A stretch of 64,000 nt of DNA from an uncultured Bacteroidota bacterium (GTDB lineage: Bacteria > Bacteroidota > Bacteroidia > JADZBD01), in contig CALEYQ010000073.1 of the NCBI GenBank assembly GCA_937924855.1, forward strand, positions 1-64,000. Direction: 5' to 3'. Of this stretch, positions 23,680-33,039 are shown one piece after another. The position numbers and the translations under genes are program-made. A model generated the notes under the pieces. The model made no database searches. It worked only from the letters and a program-made list of their open reading frames with translations, and was not told the origin of the DNA. How positions within the stretch are numbered: the first letter of the stretch is position 1; each line of letters begins with the position of its first letter.

Positions 23680-25037
23680 TAAAAACTTTCGATAACCTGA
23701 TCAACCTGGGCATAAGTCCCGAAACGCCTTTCCGGCTTCAAAACCGGTTGCGGATTTTCAACAGCTCGGTGGTTATTATTATTGCCATTTGCCTCATTAA
23801 TTCATTCATAGGAATTGCGGGCGACTATATTATCCCATCCCTGGTAACCTTCTTTTACCTTCCCTGCCTGTTTTTGGGCTTGTGGTTCGTTTCACAAAAA
23901 AAATATAATGCTGCCTTTCATCTGGTAATGATTTCCGGCGGTTTTTTTATTGGTGGATTTTCTTTTTTCTTCGGCATGGCCTCCATGAATTTTGTCTATT
24001 TCCTCTTCATGCCCTTCGGATCCATGATTTTGTTCGACAGTAAAAAAGTTATTTTCTGGTATTTCTTTTGGAACCTTTTGCTGCTGGTTACGGTAATGAT
24101 TGCCTTTTTCCTGATCGAGCCCTATTATGAACCCAATCCCTTCGTTCATGTTTTTGCTGTATTGAATCTGGTTTTTTGTTCGGGATTGATTTTTATGGGA
24201 ATTAATTTGTTCAAAACCGAAAACCAGGGATTTCAGGAGAAAATAAATCAGCAAAAAGAAATTCTGGCTGAAAAGAATCGTGAAATTGTGAGCTCCATCT
24301 CCTACGCCAAACGCATTCAGGATGCTTTGTTAAACGGAAAAACGGTTTTGAAGGAGTCATTTCCCAACAGCTTTGTGTTTTTCCGGCCACGGGATATCGT
24401 AAGCGGAGATTTTTATTTCGTGAAACGCCGTGGGGATTACCTCTGGCTGGGGGTGGGCGATTGTACCGGACATGGAGTTCCGGGTGCGTTTATGACTCTG
24501 CTTGGAATTTCTTTTCTTACGGAAATTACTTCCTCCGCTGATGATTCCGGCCCTGCCCGGGTGCTCGATCTGCTCCGTCACAAAATTATTTCCAGCCTGA
24601 ATCCCGAAAACGGTAGGGAAGGCAGCCGCGACGGCATGGACATAGCCCTTGCCAAAATTCATCTTAAAGGAGGCAGTTCCCTTTTTGCCGGAGCTAACAA
24701 CCATTTTCTTGTCCTTGAAGAGGGCCGTTTTACCGAAACCTGTTCCGACCGATTTCCGGTAGGTCTGCATGTCGGAAATGAAAAACCTTTTCGGGAAGCT
24801 GCATTGGTTTTGAAACCGGGCTCGCGGGTGTATTCCTTTACCGACGGTATTTCAGATCAGTTCGGGGGCGGAAAAGGGAAAAAATTAAGATATAAGAATG
24901 TATATGCCTGGCTTCTTGAAAACCAAAACCCCTCACTTGAAAAACAGGGCGAAGACCTGGAACTCTTCTTTGAAAAGTGGAAGGGAAATTTTGAGCAACT
25001 CGACGATGTGCTCGTAGCCGGCATTGAAATCTCCTGA
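23676..25037 (+). CDS. Membrane PP2C/SpoIIE-type serine phosphatase
   Basis: The product (453 residues) has about six transmembrane helices in residues 28-180 and a short coiled coil (QEKINQQKEILAEKNREIV). A SpoIIE/RsbU-like phosphatase domain follows, with metal-site motifs RDIVSGDFYF, GDCTGHGVPGAFM, RDGMDIAL and FTDGISDQFGG. Such enzymes usually dephosphorylate anti-anti-sigma-type partners. None is encoded next to it. It overlaps ftsY by 4 nt and abuts the convergent lipoprotein gene. A related gene lies at the right edge of the window. Confidence 0.9.
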   Translation: MIKTFDNLINLGISPETPFRLQNRLRIFNSSVVIIIAICLINSFIGIAGDYIIPSLVTFFYLPCLFLGLWFVSQKKYNAAFHLVMISGGFFIGGFSFFFGMASMNFVYFLFMPFGSMILFDSKKVIFWYFFWNLLLLVTVMIAFFLIEPYYEPNPFVHVFAVLNLVFCSGLIFMGINLFKTENQGFQEKINQQKEILAEKNREIVSSISYAKRIQDALLNGKTVLKESFPNSFVFFRPRDIVSGDFYFVKRRGDYLWLGVGDCTGHGVPGAFMTLLGISFLTEITSSADDSGPARVLDLLRHKIISSLNPENGREGSRDGMDIALAKIHLKGGSSLFAGANNHFLVLEEGRFTETCSDRFPVGLHVGNEKPFREAALVLKPGSRVYSFTDGISDQFGGGKGKKLRYKNVYAWLLENQNPSLEKQGEDLELFFEKWKGNFEQLDDVLVAGIEIS

Positions 25038-25376
25038 TTAATCTCCCTGCTTTCCCGAAAACAGAAGTTCTCCCTTCTTCCCGGCCCGCATGGTTTCGGA
25101 ACACTTTCCGTTGCCCTGTCCCGATATTCCTCCCCAGGGGGCACATAAATAATTGAAATCCCCGTCAAATATTTCCTCAGGACGGTCGCAACAAGGGTAA
25201 GTAACCAGATACCCCTTGCCGCCTTCCCAGGTAAAACGGTGCACGCTGTCAGGCCTGTTCATGGTTTGCCGTTCGGAAAGCCAGGCATCGAGGCGTTTTT
25301 TCTCCCGCATGTTTTTACTTCCCGTGCAGGCCGTAAAAACGCAAACCATTATGAAAATCAAGGGGAATTTGTCCAT
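25038..25376 (-). CDS. Small lipoprotein with Cys-rich domain
   Basis: The product (112 residues) has a signal peptide with a lipobox-like VCVFTAC (Cys17), so it is probably lipid-anchored. The mature part contains CCDRPEEIFDGDFNYLCAPWGGISGQGNGKC, written here as one conserved-looking block at about residues 62-92 with four cysteines. The pattern resembles a family I recall as DUF6970, but I am not certain. No function is known. It is divergent from enolase and convergent with the phosphatase gene, with no gap. Confidence 0.75.
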   Translation of the reverse strand: MDKFPLIFIMVCVFTACTGSKNMREKKRLDAWLSERQTMNRPDSVHRFTWEGGKGYLVTYPCCDRPEEIFDGDFNYLCAPWGGISGQGNGKCSETMRAGKKGELLFSGKQGD

Positions 25377-25417
25377 AATATTTAATAAGTAAGAAAACCG
25401 AATTTAAACTTAAATTT

Positions 25418-25425
25418 TAATTTTG
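25418..25425 (+). promoter_or_regulatory. -7 promoter element of enolase
   Basis: TAATTTTG is an exact TAnnTTTG match, 18 nt before the enolase ATG. No clear -33 element is seen. Confidence 0.6.
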
Positions 25426-25443
25426 GACACCTAATAAAAAAAC

Positions 25444-26733
25444 ATGGGATTTATAGCTAAAATTCAGGCCCGCCAGATTCTGGATTCAAGGGGCAACCCC
25501 ACCATAGAAGTGGATGTTATTACAGATCAGGGATATTTCGGGAGAGCCGCTGTTCCCTCCGGGGCCTCTACCGGGGCTCACGAAGCGGTGGAACTCAGAG
25601 ATAACGACAAAAAGGTTTTCCTGGGGAAAGGTGTTCGAAAGGCCGTAAATAATGTAAACACGGTGATTGCCGAAGAACTCAATGGCATGTATGTCTTCGA
25701 CCAGTCCCTCATCGACCGCAAAATGATTGCTCTTGACGGCACTCCGAATAAATCGAATCTGGGTGCCAATGCTATTCTGGGCGTGTCGCTTGCCGTTGCC
25801 CGGGCCGCAGCCGAGGAAAGCCGTATTCCCCTTTACCGATATGTGGGTGGTGTTAATGCCAATACACTTCCCATTCCGATGATGAATATTTTAAACGGTG
25901 GCGCCCATGCCGATAACGGTATCGATTTCCAGGAATTCATGATTATGCCTGTAGGAGCTCCGGGCTTTTCTGCGGCATTAAGAATGGGAACCGAGATTTT
26001 CCACCACCTGAAAACCGTGCTGAAAAAGAAAGGACTTTCCACCAATGTAGGTGATGAGGGAGGTTTTGCCCCCAACATCAAATCCAATGAGGAAGCCATT
26101 AAGTATGTGCTTCAGGCCATAGAAGCGGCCGGGTATGAGCCCGGGAAAGATGTGTTCATTGCAATGGATGCGGCAGCCACGGAATTCTACGATGCCAAAA
26201 AAGGAGAGTATGTGTTCAAAAAATCAACCGGCGACCGGCTCAAACCGGCTGAAATGGTAGCTTTCTGGGAGCAGTGGTGTAAAAAATATCCCATCCGCAG
26301 TATTGAAGACGGACTTGCAGAAGACGACTGGAAAGGCTGGGAACTGATGTCGCGGAAACTTGGGCAGAAAATTCAACTGGTGGGCGATGATCTGTTTGTA
26401 ACCAATGTTACCCGCCTGCAAAAAGGAATTGATTCAGGGGTGGCGAACAGCATTCTTATAAAAGTAAATCAGATCGGAAGCCTTACAGAAACCATCAATG
26501 CCGTACAGTTGGCCCATACCAATGCCTATACCGCCGTTATGAGCCACAGATCGGGCGAAACAGAAGACACCACGATTGCCGACCTTGCTGTTGCCCTTGG
26601 CACAGGGCAGATTAAAACCGGTTCGGCCTCACGAAGCGACAGGGTAGCCAAATACAACCAGCTATTAAGAATTGAAGAACAATTGGGCGAAGCAGCTTTC
26701 TATCCCTCCCGGGCTTTTCATTTCTTTAAATAA
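25444..26733 (+). CDS. eno: Enolase
   Basis: Enolase interconverts 2-phosphoglycerate and phosphoenolpyruvate in glycolysis and gluconeogenesis. The 429-residue product is full length, with ARQILDSRGNPTIEVDV at the N-terminus, PSGASTGAHEAVELRD, NVGDEGGFAP, the metal-ligand segments, and the signature LIKVNQIGSLTETI followed by SHRSGETEDT. It is expressed from its own promoter and separated by 79 nt from citrate synthase downstream. Confidence 0.98.
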   Translation: MGFIAKIQARQILDSRGNPTIEVDVITDQGYFGRAAVPSGASTGAHEAVELRDNDKKVFLGKGVRKAVNNVNTVIAEELNGMYVFDQSLIDRKMIALDGTPNKSNLGANAILGVSLAVARAAAEESRIPLYRYVGGVNANTLPIPMMNILNGGAHADNGIDFQEFMIMPVGAPGFSAALRMGTEIFHHLKTVLKKKGLSTNVGDEGGFAPNIKSNEEAIKYVLQAIEAAGYEPGKDVFIAMDAAATEFYDAKKGEYVFKKSTGDRLKPAEMVAFWEQWCKKYPIRSIEDGLAEDDWKGWELMSRKLGQKIQLVGDDLFVTNVTRLQKGIDSGVANSILIKVNQIGSLTETINAVQLAHTNAYTAVMSHRSGETEDTTIADLAVALGTGQIKTGSASRSDRVAKYNQLLRIEEQLGEAAFYPSRAFHFFK

Positions 26734-26812
26734 ATTTTCAGTTTCTCTTGGCGGTTTCGCTTAGGCTCTGTAATTTTAAAAACCCCTCCGAACTGTTAAA
26801 ATTTTCCGTTTT

Positions 26813-28141
26813 ATGGACGCACTGAAAGAGAAATTTATTGAAACCGCAAAGCCCATGGCTGCGGAAATTAAACAACTGATTAAGGAACACGGAGACGTAA
26901 AGCTGGGTGAATACACCGTTGCGCAAGTCTATCAGGGCATGAAAGGCATGGTGGGGCTGGTTACCGAAACCTCCAAACTTGATCCGGAAGACGGAATCCG
27001 CTTCAGAGGCTACAGCATTCCTGAACTGCGTGAAAAACTTCCCAAGGCTCCCGGAGGAACCGAACCCCTCCCGGAAGGAATCTTTTACCTGATGCTCGTG
27101 GGTGAATTGCCCACCGAAGAAGATGTACATAACGTTTCCAATAACTGGGCCCGCAGGAGTATCGTTCCCAAGCATGTGCTTGATGTTCTGGATAAACTTC
27201 CGGCCAATACTCATCCCATGACTATGTTCAGCATTGCCATCATGGCCATGCAAACAGAATCTATTTTTGCCAATGCATACCGGAAAGGACTGGCCAAGAA
27301 AGACTATTGGGATCCGGTTTACGAAGATTCCATGAATCTGATTGCGCGCCTTCCCAGGGTTGCCGCCTATATTTACCGAAAAAAATACAAAGGCGACCAA
27401 CACATTGAGCCGGATCCTAAACTCGATTGGGCAGCCAACCTGGCTCATATGATGGGTTATGAAGAGTTTAATGTTAAGCGACTCATGCGCATGTACATGA
27501 CCATTCACGCCGACCATGAAGGCGGAAATGTGTCGGCGCATTCTACCCACCTCGTAGGTTCCGCTCTTTCTGATCCTTATCTGGCTTTTGCTTCGGGCAT
27601 GAACGGCCTTGCCGGTCCCCTGCACGGACTTGCAAACCAGGAGGTGATAATCTGGATTATGAAAATGCAGGAAGAGCTTGGCGGAGGATTACCCACCAAA
27701 GGGCAGATTGAGGATTATATTAAAGAAACCCTGAAAGCAGGAAGGGTAGTACCCGGTTACGGACATGCCGTGCTCAGAAAAACTGATCCACGGTTCACCG
27801 CCCAGCAGGATTTTTACTCGCGCTACATCCGTCCCAATGGAAAAGACGATCTCTGCGAAATTGTTCAATTGATCTATGAAGTGGCTCCTCCCATTCTGGA
27901 AGGAACCGGAAAAATAAAAAATCCATGGCCCAACGTAGATGCACATAGCGGAGCTCTCCTCATGCATTACGGAATCACTGAATTTGATTTCTTTACCGTT
28001 TTGTTCGGTGTGAGCCGTTCACTGGGAGTGCTTGCCTCTCTTATCTGGGACAGAGCCCTCGGTCATCCCATCGAAAGGCCGGGAAGCCTTACCACCGAAG
28101 GCATAAAAAAGAAAATTCGTGTTGCCCTGAAAAAGCAATAA
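26813..28141 (+). CDS. gltA: Citrate synthase, mitochondrial-like type
   Basis: This enzyme condenses oxaloacetate and acetyl-CoA to citrate. The 442-residue product has the catalytic segments SDPY/MNGLAGPLHGLANQEV (His), GYGHAVLRKTDPR (His) and NPWPNVDAHSG (Asp). Long stretches, such as HADHEGGNVSAHSTHLVGS and FGVSRSLGVLASLIWDRALG, closely match animal mitochondrial citrate synthase as I remember it, rather than E. coli GltA. The NADH-inhibited hexameric type is therefore unlikely. An intrinsic terminator follows. Confidence 0.95.
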   Translation: MDALKEKFIETAKPMAAEIKQLIKEHGDVKLGEYTVAQVYQGMKGMVGLVTETSKLDPEDGIRFRGYSIPELREKLPKAPGGTEPLPEGIFYLMLVGELPTEEDVHNVSNNWARRSIVPKHVLDVLDKLPANTHPMTMFSIAIMAMQTESIFANAYRKGLAKKDYWDPVYEDSMNLIARLPRVAAYIYRKKYKGDQHIEPDPKLDWAANLAHMMGYEEFNVKRLMRMYMTIHADHEGGNVSAHSTHLVGSALSDPYLAFASGMNGLAGPLHGLANQEVIIWIMKMQEELGGGLPTKGQIEDYIKETLKAGRVVPGYGHAVLRKTDPRFTAQQDFYSRYIRPNGKDDLCEIVQLIYEVAPPILEGTGKIKNPWPNVDAHSGALLMHYGITEFDFFTVLFGVSRSLGVLASLIWDRALGHPIERPGSLTTEGIKKKIRVALKKQ

Positions 28142-28146
28142 TCCTT

Positions 28147-28172
28147 AACCCCGGTCTTCCGGGGTTTTTTTT
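28147..28172 (+). terminator. Intrinsic terminator of citrate synthase
   Basis: AACCCCGG (28147-28154) and CCGGGGTT (28159-28166) form an 8-bp perfect stem with a TCTT loop, followed by a run of six T. Confidence 0.93.
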
Positions 28173-28212
28173 ATCATAATTTTCTTTTTTTTCCGTTAAG
28201 GAATTTCTCCCC

Positions 28213-30474
28213 ATGCTGAGATTCATAGGTAAACACTTTAAATCCATTTCAGGTTTCGTCCTGATTTTCTATGCCCTGTTCTTTGCAGCTTCGGTTTACT
28301 ACATAGGAACCCACCTTAAATTTAACTACGAACTCGAAAGCTTCTTTCCCGACAGCGACCCTTCTCTTGATTTCTACAAAGAACATTTATCCCGCTTCGA
28401 ATCGGATCATGATGTGCTGCTCATTGCCCTGGAGAATAAAAAAGGAATATTCAGTGCTGACTTTTTGCAAAAAGTTAACCGGCTGACCGGAGAATTAAAG
28501 GAACTTGAAAATGTCAGGCAGGTTTTTTCTCCCCTGAAACTGGTGCGCTACGCCCAGGATGGTCCTCTCATTACCCGAATTCCTTTTTTTCATCCCGGTT
28601 CGGATGAAAAGCTGGCCGCCGATTCGGTTCTGATTTCACAAACCCGGCACTTTGTCCGCAACTGGATAAATCCCCAAGCCGGATCGTTGCTGCTGATCGT
28701 GAAAACAATGCCGGGTATAGGTATTGATAAAACCAAAGAATTTCTGGATAAGGCCGAGCGGTTGTTGGAGGATTATGGTTTCGATGGGGTACACCTGGCA
28801 GGAAGGGTAAAGGCCCAGCTCTATATTGTTTCCAATATGCAAAAGGAGTTTTTTATCCTGGCCGGTCTTACCCTATGTATCATCCTCGGGTTCCTTTGGT
28901 TTACCTTCCGTAATTTTTGGGGGATAGTGCTTCCGGTTCTTACCGTACTTCTCGGCCTGGTGGCTACACTTGATTTTGCACTATTTTTCGGAGAGGGAAT
29001 TAATCTGCTTTCCATCATCATCCCAACCATTTTGTTTGTGGTGGGCATTTCCGATTCGGTTCATATTTTAAATAACTACTATTTCGAACTTAGAAACGGT
29101 ACACCGAAAGACCAGGCCCTCCTTAATACCCTGAAGGATATTGGTTTCGCTACTTTTCTGACCGCCCTCACCGCATCGGTGGGTTTTGCTACCCTGTCAA
29201 CACTCTCCATTCGTCCCATTGTCTGGTTTGGTATTTGCGCTGCCATGGGAATTCTTATTGTCTTCGCCATAAGCTTCACTTTTGTAATAGCAGCCCTCTA
29301 TTTTCTTCCGGCCACCTTTCCCGAGCCCGGAAAGGGTCTGGTACGGGGAAGTTTTTTTGAAAAACTTTTGCCCAAGGTCTTTTCTTCACGGTTTAAAATT
29401 GCCTTTGCCTTCGGGATTTTACTGATTCCGGTTTTCATTGGAATTTCCCGCATCCGGGTAAATAACTTTTTTACCGAAGAATTGCGCGAAGGCGATCCCT
29501 ATAAAAAGGATTTCGATTATTTCGACCGTATGCTGGGTGGAGTAAGACCCTTTGAACTGTCTTATGAAGTTAAAGGGCTTGAGCATGGAGTTTTGAATCC
29601 CGAAATTATAGCCAGGGTCGAAACTTTAACCGGGTATCTTGAAAAAAATTACCAGGCGGGCGGAATTCTGTCACCTAATATTATGGTTAAATCGATGCAT
29701 CAGATGTTGAAGGGTGGGGCAGAGGATGCTTTCACCCTTCCGCAGGATTCTTCCGGTTATGTTAGCCTCTCCCCGCTGTTGTTGAGTTTTTCAGATAAAG
29801 AAGAGTTCAAAGCTCTTGTTTCCGGTGATTTGAGATTCGGCCGCATTGCAGGAAGAATTCCCGATCTGGGTTCGGTGGAAGTTGCGCGGAGAAACGAGGA
29901 ATTAAAAAAATATTTGAATACACTGTTTGACAAAAATCAGGTTGAGTTTCGCATAACCGGGATTTCCGAAGTAATCGATTCCAATAACAATTACCTGACT
30001 TCCAATTTGCTCGACGGACTGTTTTATGAGTTGCTGGCCATTGGTTTAATAATGGGAACCTTGTTCAGGTCGTTCCGAATGACTGTTGTGTCCTTAATCC
30101 CGAATATTATTCCTCTTCTGTTTATCGGAGGATTACTGGGATGGCTTGAAATTAATTTAAATCTGAGTAGTGCCATAATTTTCAATATTGCGTTTGGAAT
30201 TACGGTAGATGACACCATTCACCTGCTGGCAGCTTATAAATTGTTTTTGAGGAAAGGCCATTCCCGTGAAGAGGCCTTACGCCATGCCTATATGCATAGC
30301 GGAAAAGCAGTGACCATGACCAGTTTTATTCTATTTGGCGGATTTATCATTCTGACGGTTTCATCCTTTACCGGTATTCATAATACGGGGGTGCTGGTGA
30401 GTGCCACGCTGGGCATTGCGCTTTTGTCGGATCTGTTGCTTATGCCTCTGCTCCTGAAATGGTTCAAACAGTAG
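28213..30474 (+). CDS. RND-superfamily exporter, MMPL type
   Basis: This inner-membrane protein (753 residues) has an internal duplication: one helix followed by a periplasmic domain (about residues 35-205), then five or six helices (205-370), repeated as residues 390-600 and 600-750. The FGITVDDTIHLLAAY segment in the second half, and its counterpart VVGISDSVHILNNYY in the first, mark the RND/MMPL transmembrane core. It lacks an adaptor or outer-membrane partner nearby. Hydrophobe, hopanoid or lipid transport are common roles for this class, but the substrate is unknown. It overlaps convergently with aroE by 11 bp. Confidence 0.88.
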   Translation: MLRFIGKHFKSISGFVLIFYALFFAASVYYIGTHLKFNYELESFFPDSDPSLDFYKEHLSRFESDHDVLLIALENKKGIFSADFLQKVNRLTGELKELENVRQVFSPLKLVRYAQDGPLITRIPFFHPGSDEKLAADSVLISQTRHFVRNWINPQAGSLLLIVKTMPGIGIDKTKEFLDKAERLLEDYGFDGVHLAGRVKAQLYIVSNMQKEFFILAGLTLCIILGFLWFTFRNFWGIVLPVLTVLLGLVATLDFALFFGEGINLLSIIIPTILFVVGISDSVHILNNYYFELRNGTPKDQALLNTLKDIGFATFLTALTASVGFATLSTLSIRPIVWFGICAAMGILIVFAISFTFVIAALYFLPATFPEPGKGLVRGSFFEKLLPKVFSSRFKIAFAFGILLIPVFIGISRIRVNNFFTEELREGDPYKKDFDYFDRMLGGVRPFELSYEVKGLEHGVLNPEIIARVETLTGYLEKNYQAGGILSPNIMVKSMHQMLKGGAEDAFTLPQDSSGYVSLSPLLLSFSDKEEFKALVSGDLRFGRIAGRIPDLGSVEVARRNEELKKYLNTLFDKNQVEFRITGISEVIDSNNNYLTSNLLDGLFYELLAIGLIMGTLFRSFRMTVVSLIPNIIPLLFIGGLLGWLEINLNLSSAIIFNIAFGITVDDTIHLLAAYKLFLRKGHSREEALRHAYMHSGKAVTMTSFILFGGFIILTVSSFTGIHNTGVLVSATLGIALLSDLLLMPLLLKWFKQ

Positions 30475-31213
30475 CAGGAGCATTCCAGATTTTCCAGCTT
30501 TCCTCCGCCTGAATCTGAAGCATTTCCATTCCGTTTTTTGTTCCGGATCCCGCTTTTTCGCCCGCCATCAGGAATTTTGTTTTGGCAGGATTGTAAATGA
30601 GGTCATAAAGGAAATGCGATGGACCAAGGTCTCCGTAGGGTATATCCGGACAGTCTTCGGTATGGGGCAACATGCCGAGTGGGGTACAGTTGATGATCAG
30701 TTTTCTTTCCCTGATTATTCCGGAATCAATATCCAGGATTTTCATTTCTGATTTACTTTTTGGATTCCGTGCTGCAATAACGAAATCGATTTTCAGTTTC
30801 TTAAGGGCAAAAGCCACAGCTCCAGAAGAACCACCATTTCCTATTATCAGGGCTTTTTCTGAAATAAAATTCAAGGGAAGGCTCCGTTCAAATCCAATCC
30901 AGTCGGTATTGTGCGCCATGATTTTTTGATTTCCATGGTTGTAGTCAAACGACAGGACATTGCAAGCCCCAATGGCTTCAGTTTCCTGACTTTTCCCATC
31001 TGCATATTGTAATACGGCCTCCTTGTAGGGTATGGTAACATTAAGTCCGGCCGGCTTTTTTTCTTTAATCAGGTTCGGGAATTCTGAAATTTCAGACAGG
31101 GGGAACAGGCTGTAGTGGGCATCCCGGATTGATTCGCGTTGAAATTTTTCAAAAAAATACCCCGGAGAGAAGGAATGACTGAGGGGATAGCCGATCAGTC
31201 CGTAAGTTTTCAT
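30464..31213 (-). CDS. aroE: Shikimate dehydrogenase
   Basis: AroE reduces 3-dehydroshikimate to shikimate with NADPH in aromatic amino acid synthesis. The 249-residue product has YGLIGYPLSHSFSP at the N-terminus, the catalytic pair Lys64 (NVTIPYK) and Asp104 (HNTDWIGF), a nucleotide-binding IIGNGGSSGA turn and the closing GMEMLQIQAEESWKIW block. It is the last gene of a five-gene minus-strand unit and overlaps the DedA gene by 4 nt. Confidence 0.95.
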   Translation of the reverse strand: MKTYGLIGYPLSHSFSPGYFFEKFQRESIRDAHYSLFPLSEISEFPNLIKEKKPAGLNVTIPYKEAVLQYADGKSQETEAIGACNVLSFDYNHGNQKIMAHNTDWIGFERSLPLNFISEKALIIGNGGSSGAVAFALKKLKIDFVIAARNPKSKSEMKILDIDSGIIRERKLIINCTPLGMLPHTEDCPDIPYGDLGPSHFLYDLIYNPAKTKFLMAGEKAGSGTKNGMEMLQIQAEESWKIWNAPATV

Positions 31214-31857
31214 TTTTTAGAAAACTTTGCTTTAATGATGGAATAAAAAATGGGAAGGAGAGAAATAAAAATAATCAGGAAAATTACTTTTTCGAAATTG
31301 TTTTTGATGATGGGAATGCCACCGAAATAATATCCGGCCAGGGTTAGTGAGGTAACCCAGAATAACCCTCCCACGATACAAAAAAGAATGTAACGGGTAT
31401 AGTTCATCGCTCCCACGCCCGCAACAAAAGGGGCGAAGGTTCTGACGATGGGTACGAAGCGGGCAATGATGATGGTTTTTCCTCCGTGTTTTGCATAAAA
31501 CTCCCGGGTTTTTTCAAGGTACTCTCTTTTGAGAATGCGACGAAACCCGCGCATGTCGAATATCTTTTCACCAACATATTTTCCGATAAAATAATTGGTG
31601 TTGTCGCCCGCAATGGCAGACAGGAAAAGTAAGGGGATAAGGATCCAAACATTAAGGATTCCATTTTGGGCTGTGAGCATACCTGCGGCAAACAGCAGGG
31701 AGTCGCCCGGCAAAAAGGGTGTGGCAACCAAACCCGTTTCGCAAAAAATAATAAGGCAAAGGATGAGGTAAGTGGTAGTGCGATACTCCTGCATCAAGGC
31801 TTCGAGATGTTTGTCGAGGTGCAGGAAAAAATCAATAAAATCCTTCAGCAGTTCCAA
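31210..31857 (-). CDS. DedA-family membrane protein
   Basis: This 215-residue polytopic protein of the DedA/VTT superfamily is linked to flipping of undecaprenyl phosphate or phospholipids. It has the FCETGLVATPFLPGDSLLF block (Glu plus PGD), GDNTNYFIGKYVG and the membrane-embedded FVPIVRTFAPFVAGVGAM with the conserved Arg. There are about four to five hydrophobic segments. It lies 7 nt after the rhodanese gene and overlaps aroE. Confidence 0.93.
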   Translation of the reverse strand: MELLKDFIDFFLHLDKHLEALMQEYRTTTYLILCLIIFCETGLVATPFLPGDSLLFAAGMLTAQNGILNVWILIPLLFLSAIAGDNTNYFIGKYVGEKIFDMRGFRRILKREYLEKTREFYAKHGGKTIIIARFVPIVRTFAPFVAGVGAMNYTRYILFCIVGGLFWVTSLTLAGYYFGGIPIIKNNFEKVIFLIIFISLLPIFYSIIKAKFSKK

Positions 31858-31864
31858 GAGCGGT

Positions 31865-32182
31865 TCAGTACTTAGTTACACTGGGGTCAACTTCATTGGC
31901 CCAGGCCAGGATCCCACCCTTCAGATTATAAAGATTTTCATAGCCGTGTTGGGTTTCCAGGGCCTGAATAACGGCTCCTGACCTGGCTCCGCTGCGACAA
32001 TGAATAATAACTTTTGTGTCGCGTCGGATTTTATCCAGATTATTCATGATTTCACCCATGGGAATAAACTCTCCGCCAATCTGGCAAATTTCCAGTTCGT
32101 GTGCTTCCCGCACATCGATAAGCTGAAAATCAGCTTTTTGGTCCATAAGGGCTTTGAGTTCAGCGACAGTGATTTCTTTCAT
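31865..32182 (-). CDS. Single-domain rhodanese-like protein
   Basis: The product (105 residues) has the rhodanese fold: LIDVREAHEL, then active-site loop HCRSGARS with Cys62, then YNLKGGILAWANEVD. It could carry persulfide sulfur or act as a thiosulfate sulfurtransferase. No signal peptide is present, so it is cytoplasmic. It lies between ComA and DedA in a minus-strand unit. A link to ComA's sulfite chemistry is possible but unproven. Confidence 0.92.
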   Translation of the reverse strand: MKEITVAELKALMDQKADFQLIDVREAHELEICQIGGEFIPMGEIMNNLDKIRRDTKVIIHCRSGARSGAVIQALETQHGYENLYNLKGGILAWANEVDPSVTKY

Positions 32183-32247
32183 GGCCGGAAATTTTTGGAC
32201 TCCGAAAATACTAATAAATAATGAATTCCCGGAAACTCCGGCTCTAC

Positions 32248-33024
32248 CTACTGATTTTTGAGGTTTTCAGGTAGAAAGGTGTGAAAAGTGTCGCCGCGTA
32301 AACCCAGACGGAGGCATTCAAGGGGAATAACATCGTCGAGCCCGATATTACCCAAATTTACATTGGCACCGAAATGTTTAACAAACCAAACCTGTTGGTT
32401 TTTAAGGGGAGTTTCCCAGATTATTTTTTCGGTTTTTACTTTGGCTGTAATTTTGTTAATGAGCAAGGTGTGTGTGGCGCCACTCCTGTGAAAAATTCCA
32501 ACATTACCGCCCTCGCGTGCCTCGGCAATCAGTCTCCAGGTCCCTGCATTCAACTCGGCCGTCATCATCGAAATCCATTTAGCGGGATGAATAATTATTC
32601 CTTCTTCCTTGGATCCCACCTCGGATAAAACCGTAAATTCTTTCGCAAGGGTCTCGATGTATTCGCATTTCTTTTTATGCGGAATGTTAATGGAGCCATC
32701 CGAAACCTCACAGGTGTCGAGGCCCAGCTTTCCAAGTAATTTCTGGTAATCCTTAAATTGTCCTCTCACCAGAAATACTTCAAAGAGGGTGCCACCAAGA
32801 AAAACACGAATGCCGGCCTTTTGATATAGTTTTATTTTTTCTTCCAGGTTGGGGGTGAGGTAAGAAGTGCCAAACCCAAGCTTAACCAGGTCAACATACG
32901 GTCCGCAGGAATCCACAAAAGCCTCGGCCTGTTTAAGGCCTACTCCCTTGTCCATTACCATGGTTAGTCCGTTTTTCCTTGGTGGACTTGTCCGCTCAGG
33001 AATGTGTTTTAAGGGGAAGTTCAT
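32248..33024 (-). CDS. comA: Phosphosulfolactate synthase (ComA family)
   Basis: ComA adds sulfite to phosphoenolpyruvate to give phosphosulfolactate, the first step of coenzyme M synthesis in methanogens. Homologues are common in Bacteroidota, where coenzyme M is not expected and the sulfonate may have another fate. The 258-residue TIM barrel shows MVMDKGVG near residue 22, DLVKLGFGTSYL, GGTLFEVFLVRG, CEVSDGSINIPH and HFGANVNLGNI. It follows the TPR gene by 15 nt and precedes rhodanese by 65 nt. Confidence 0.9.
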   Translation of the reverse strand: MNFPLKHIPERTSPPRKNGLTMVMDKGVGLKQAEAFVDSCGPYVDLVKLGFGTSYLTPNLEEKIKLYQKAGIRVFLGGTLFEVFLVRGQFKDYQKLLGKLGLDTCEVSDGSINIPHKKKCEYIETLAKEFTVLSEVGSKEEGIIIHPAKWISMMTAELNAGTWRLIAEAREGGNVGIFHRSGATHTLLINKITAKVKTEKIIWETPLKNQQVWFVKHFGANVNLGNIGLDDVIPLECLRLGLRGDTFHTFLPENLKNQ

Positions 33025-33039
33025 AAGGGGAGAGGGAGT

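Noticed and set aside
26738..27625. Minus-strand open frame of about 295 codons opposite citrate synthase
   Set aside because: Shadow of a highly conserved gene, with no domain or start signal of its own.
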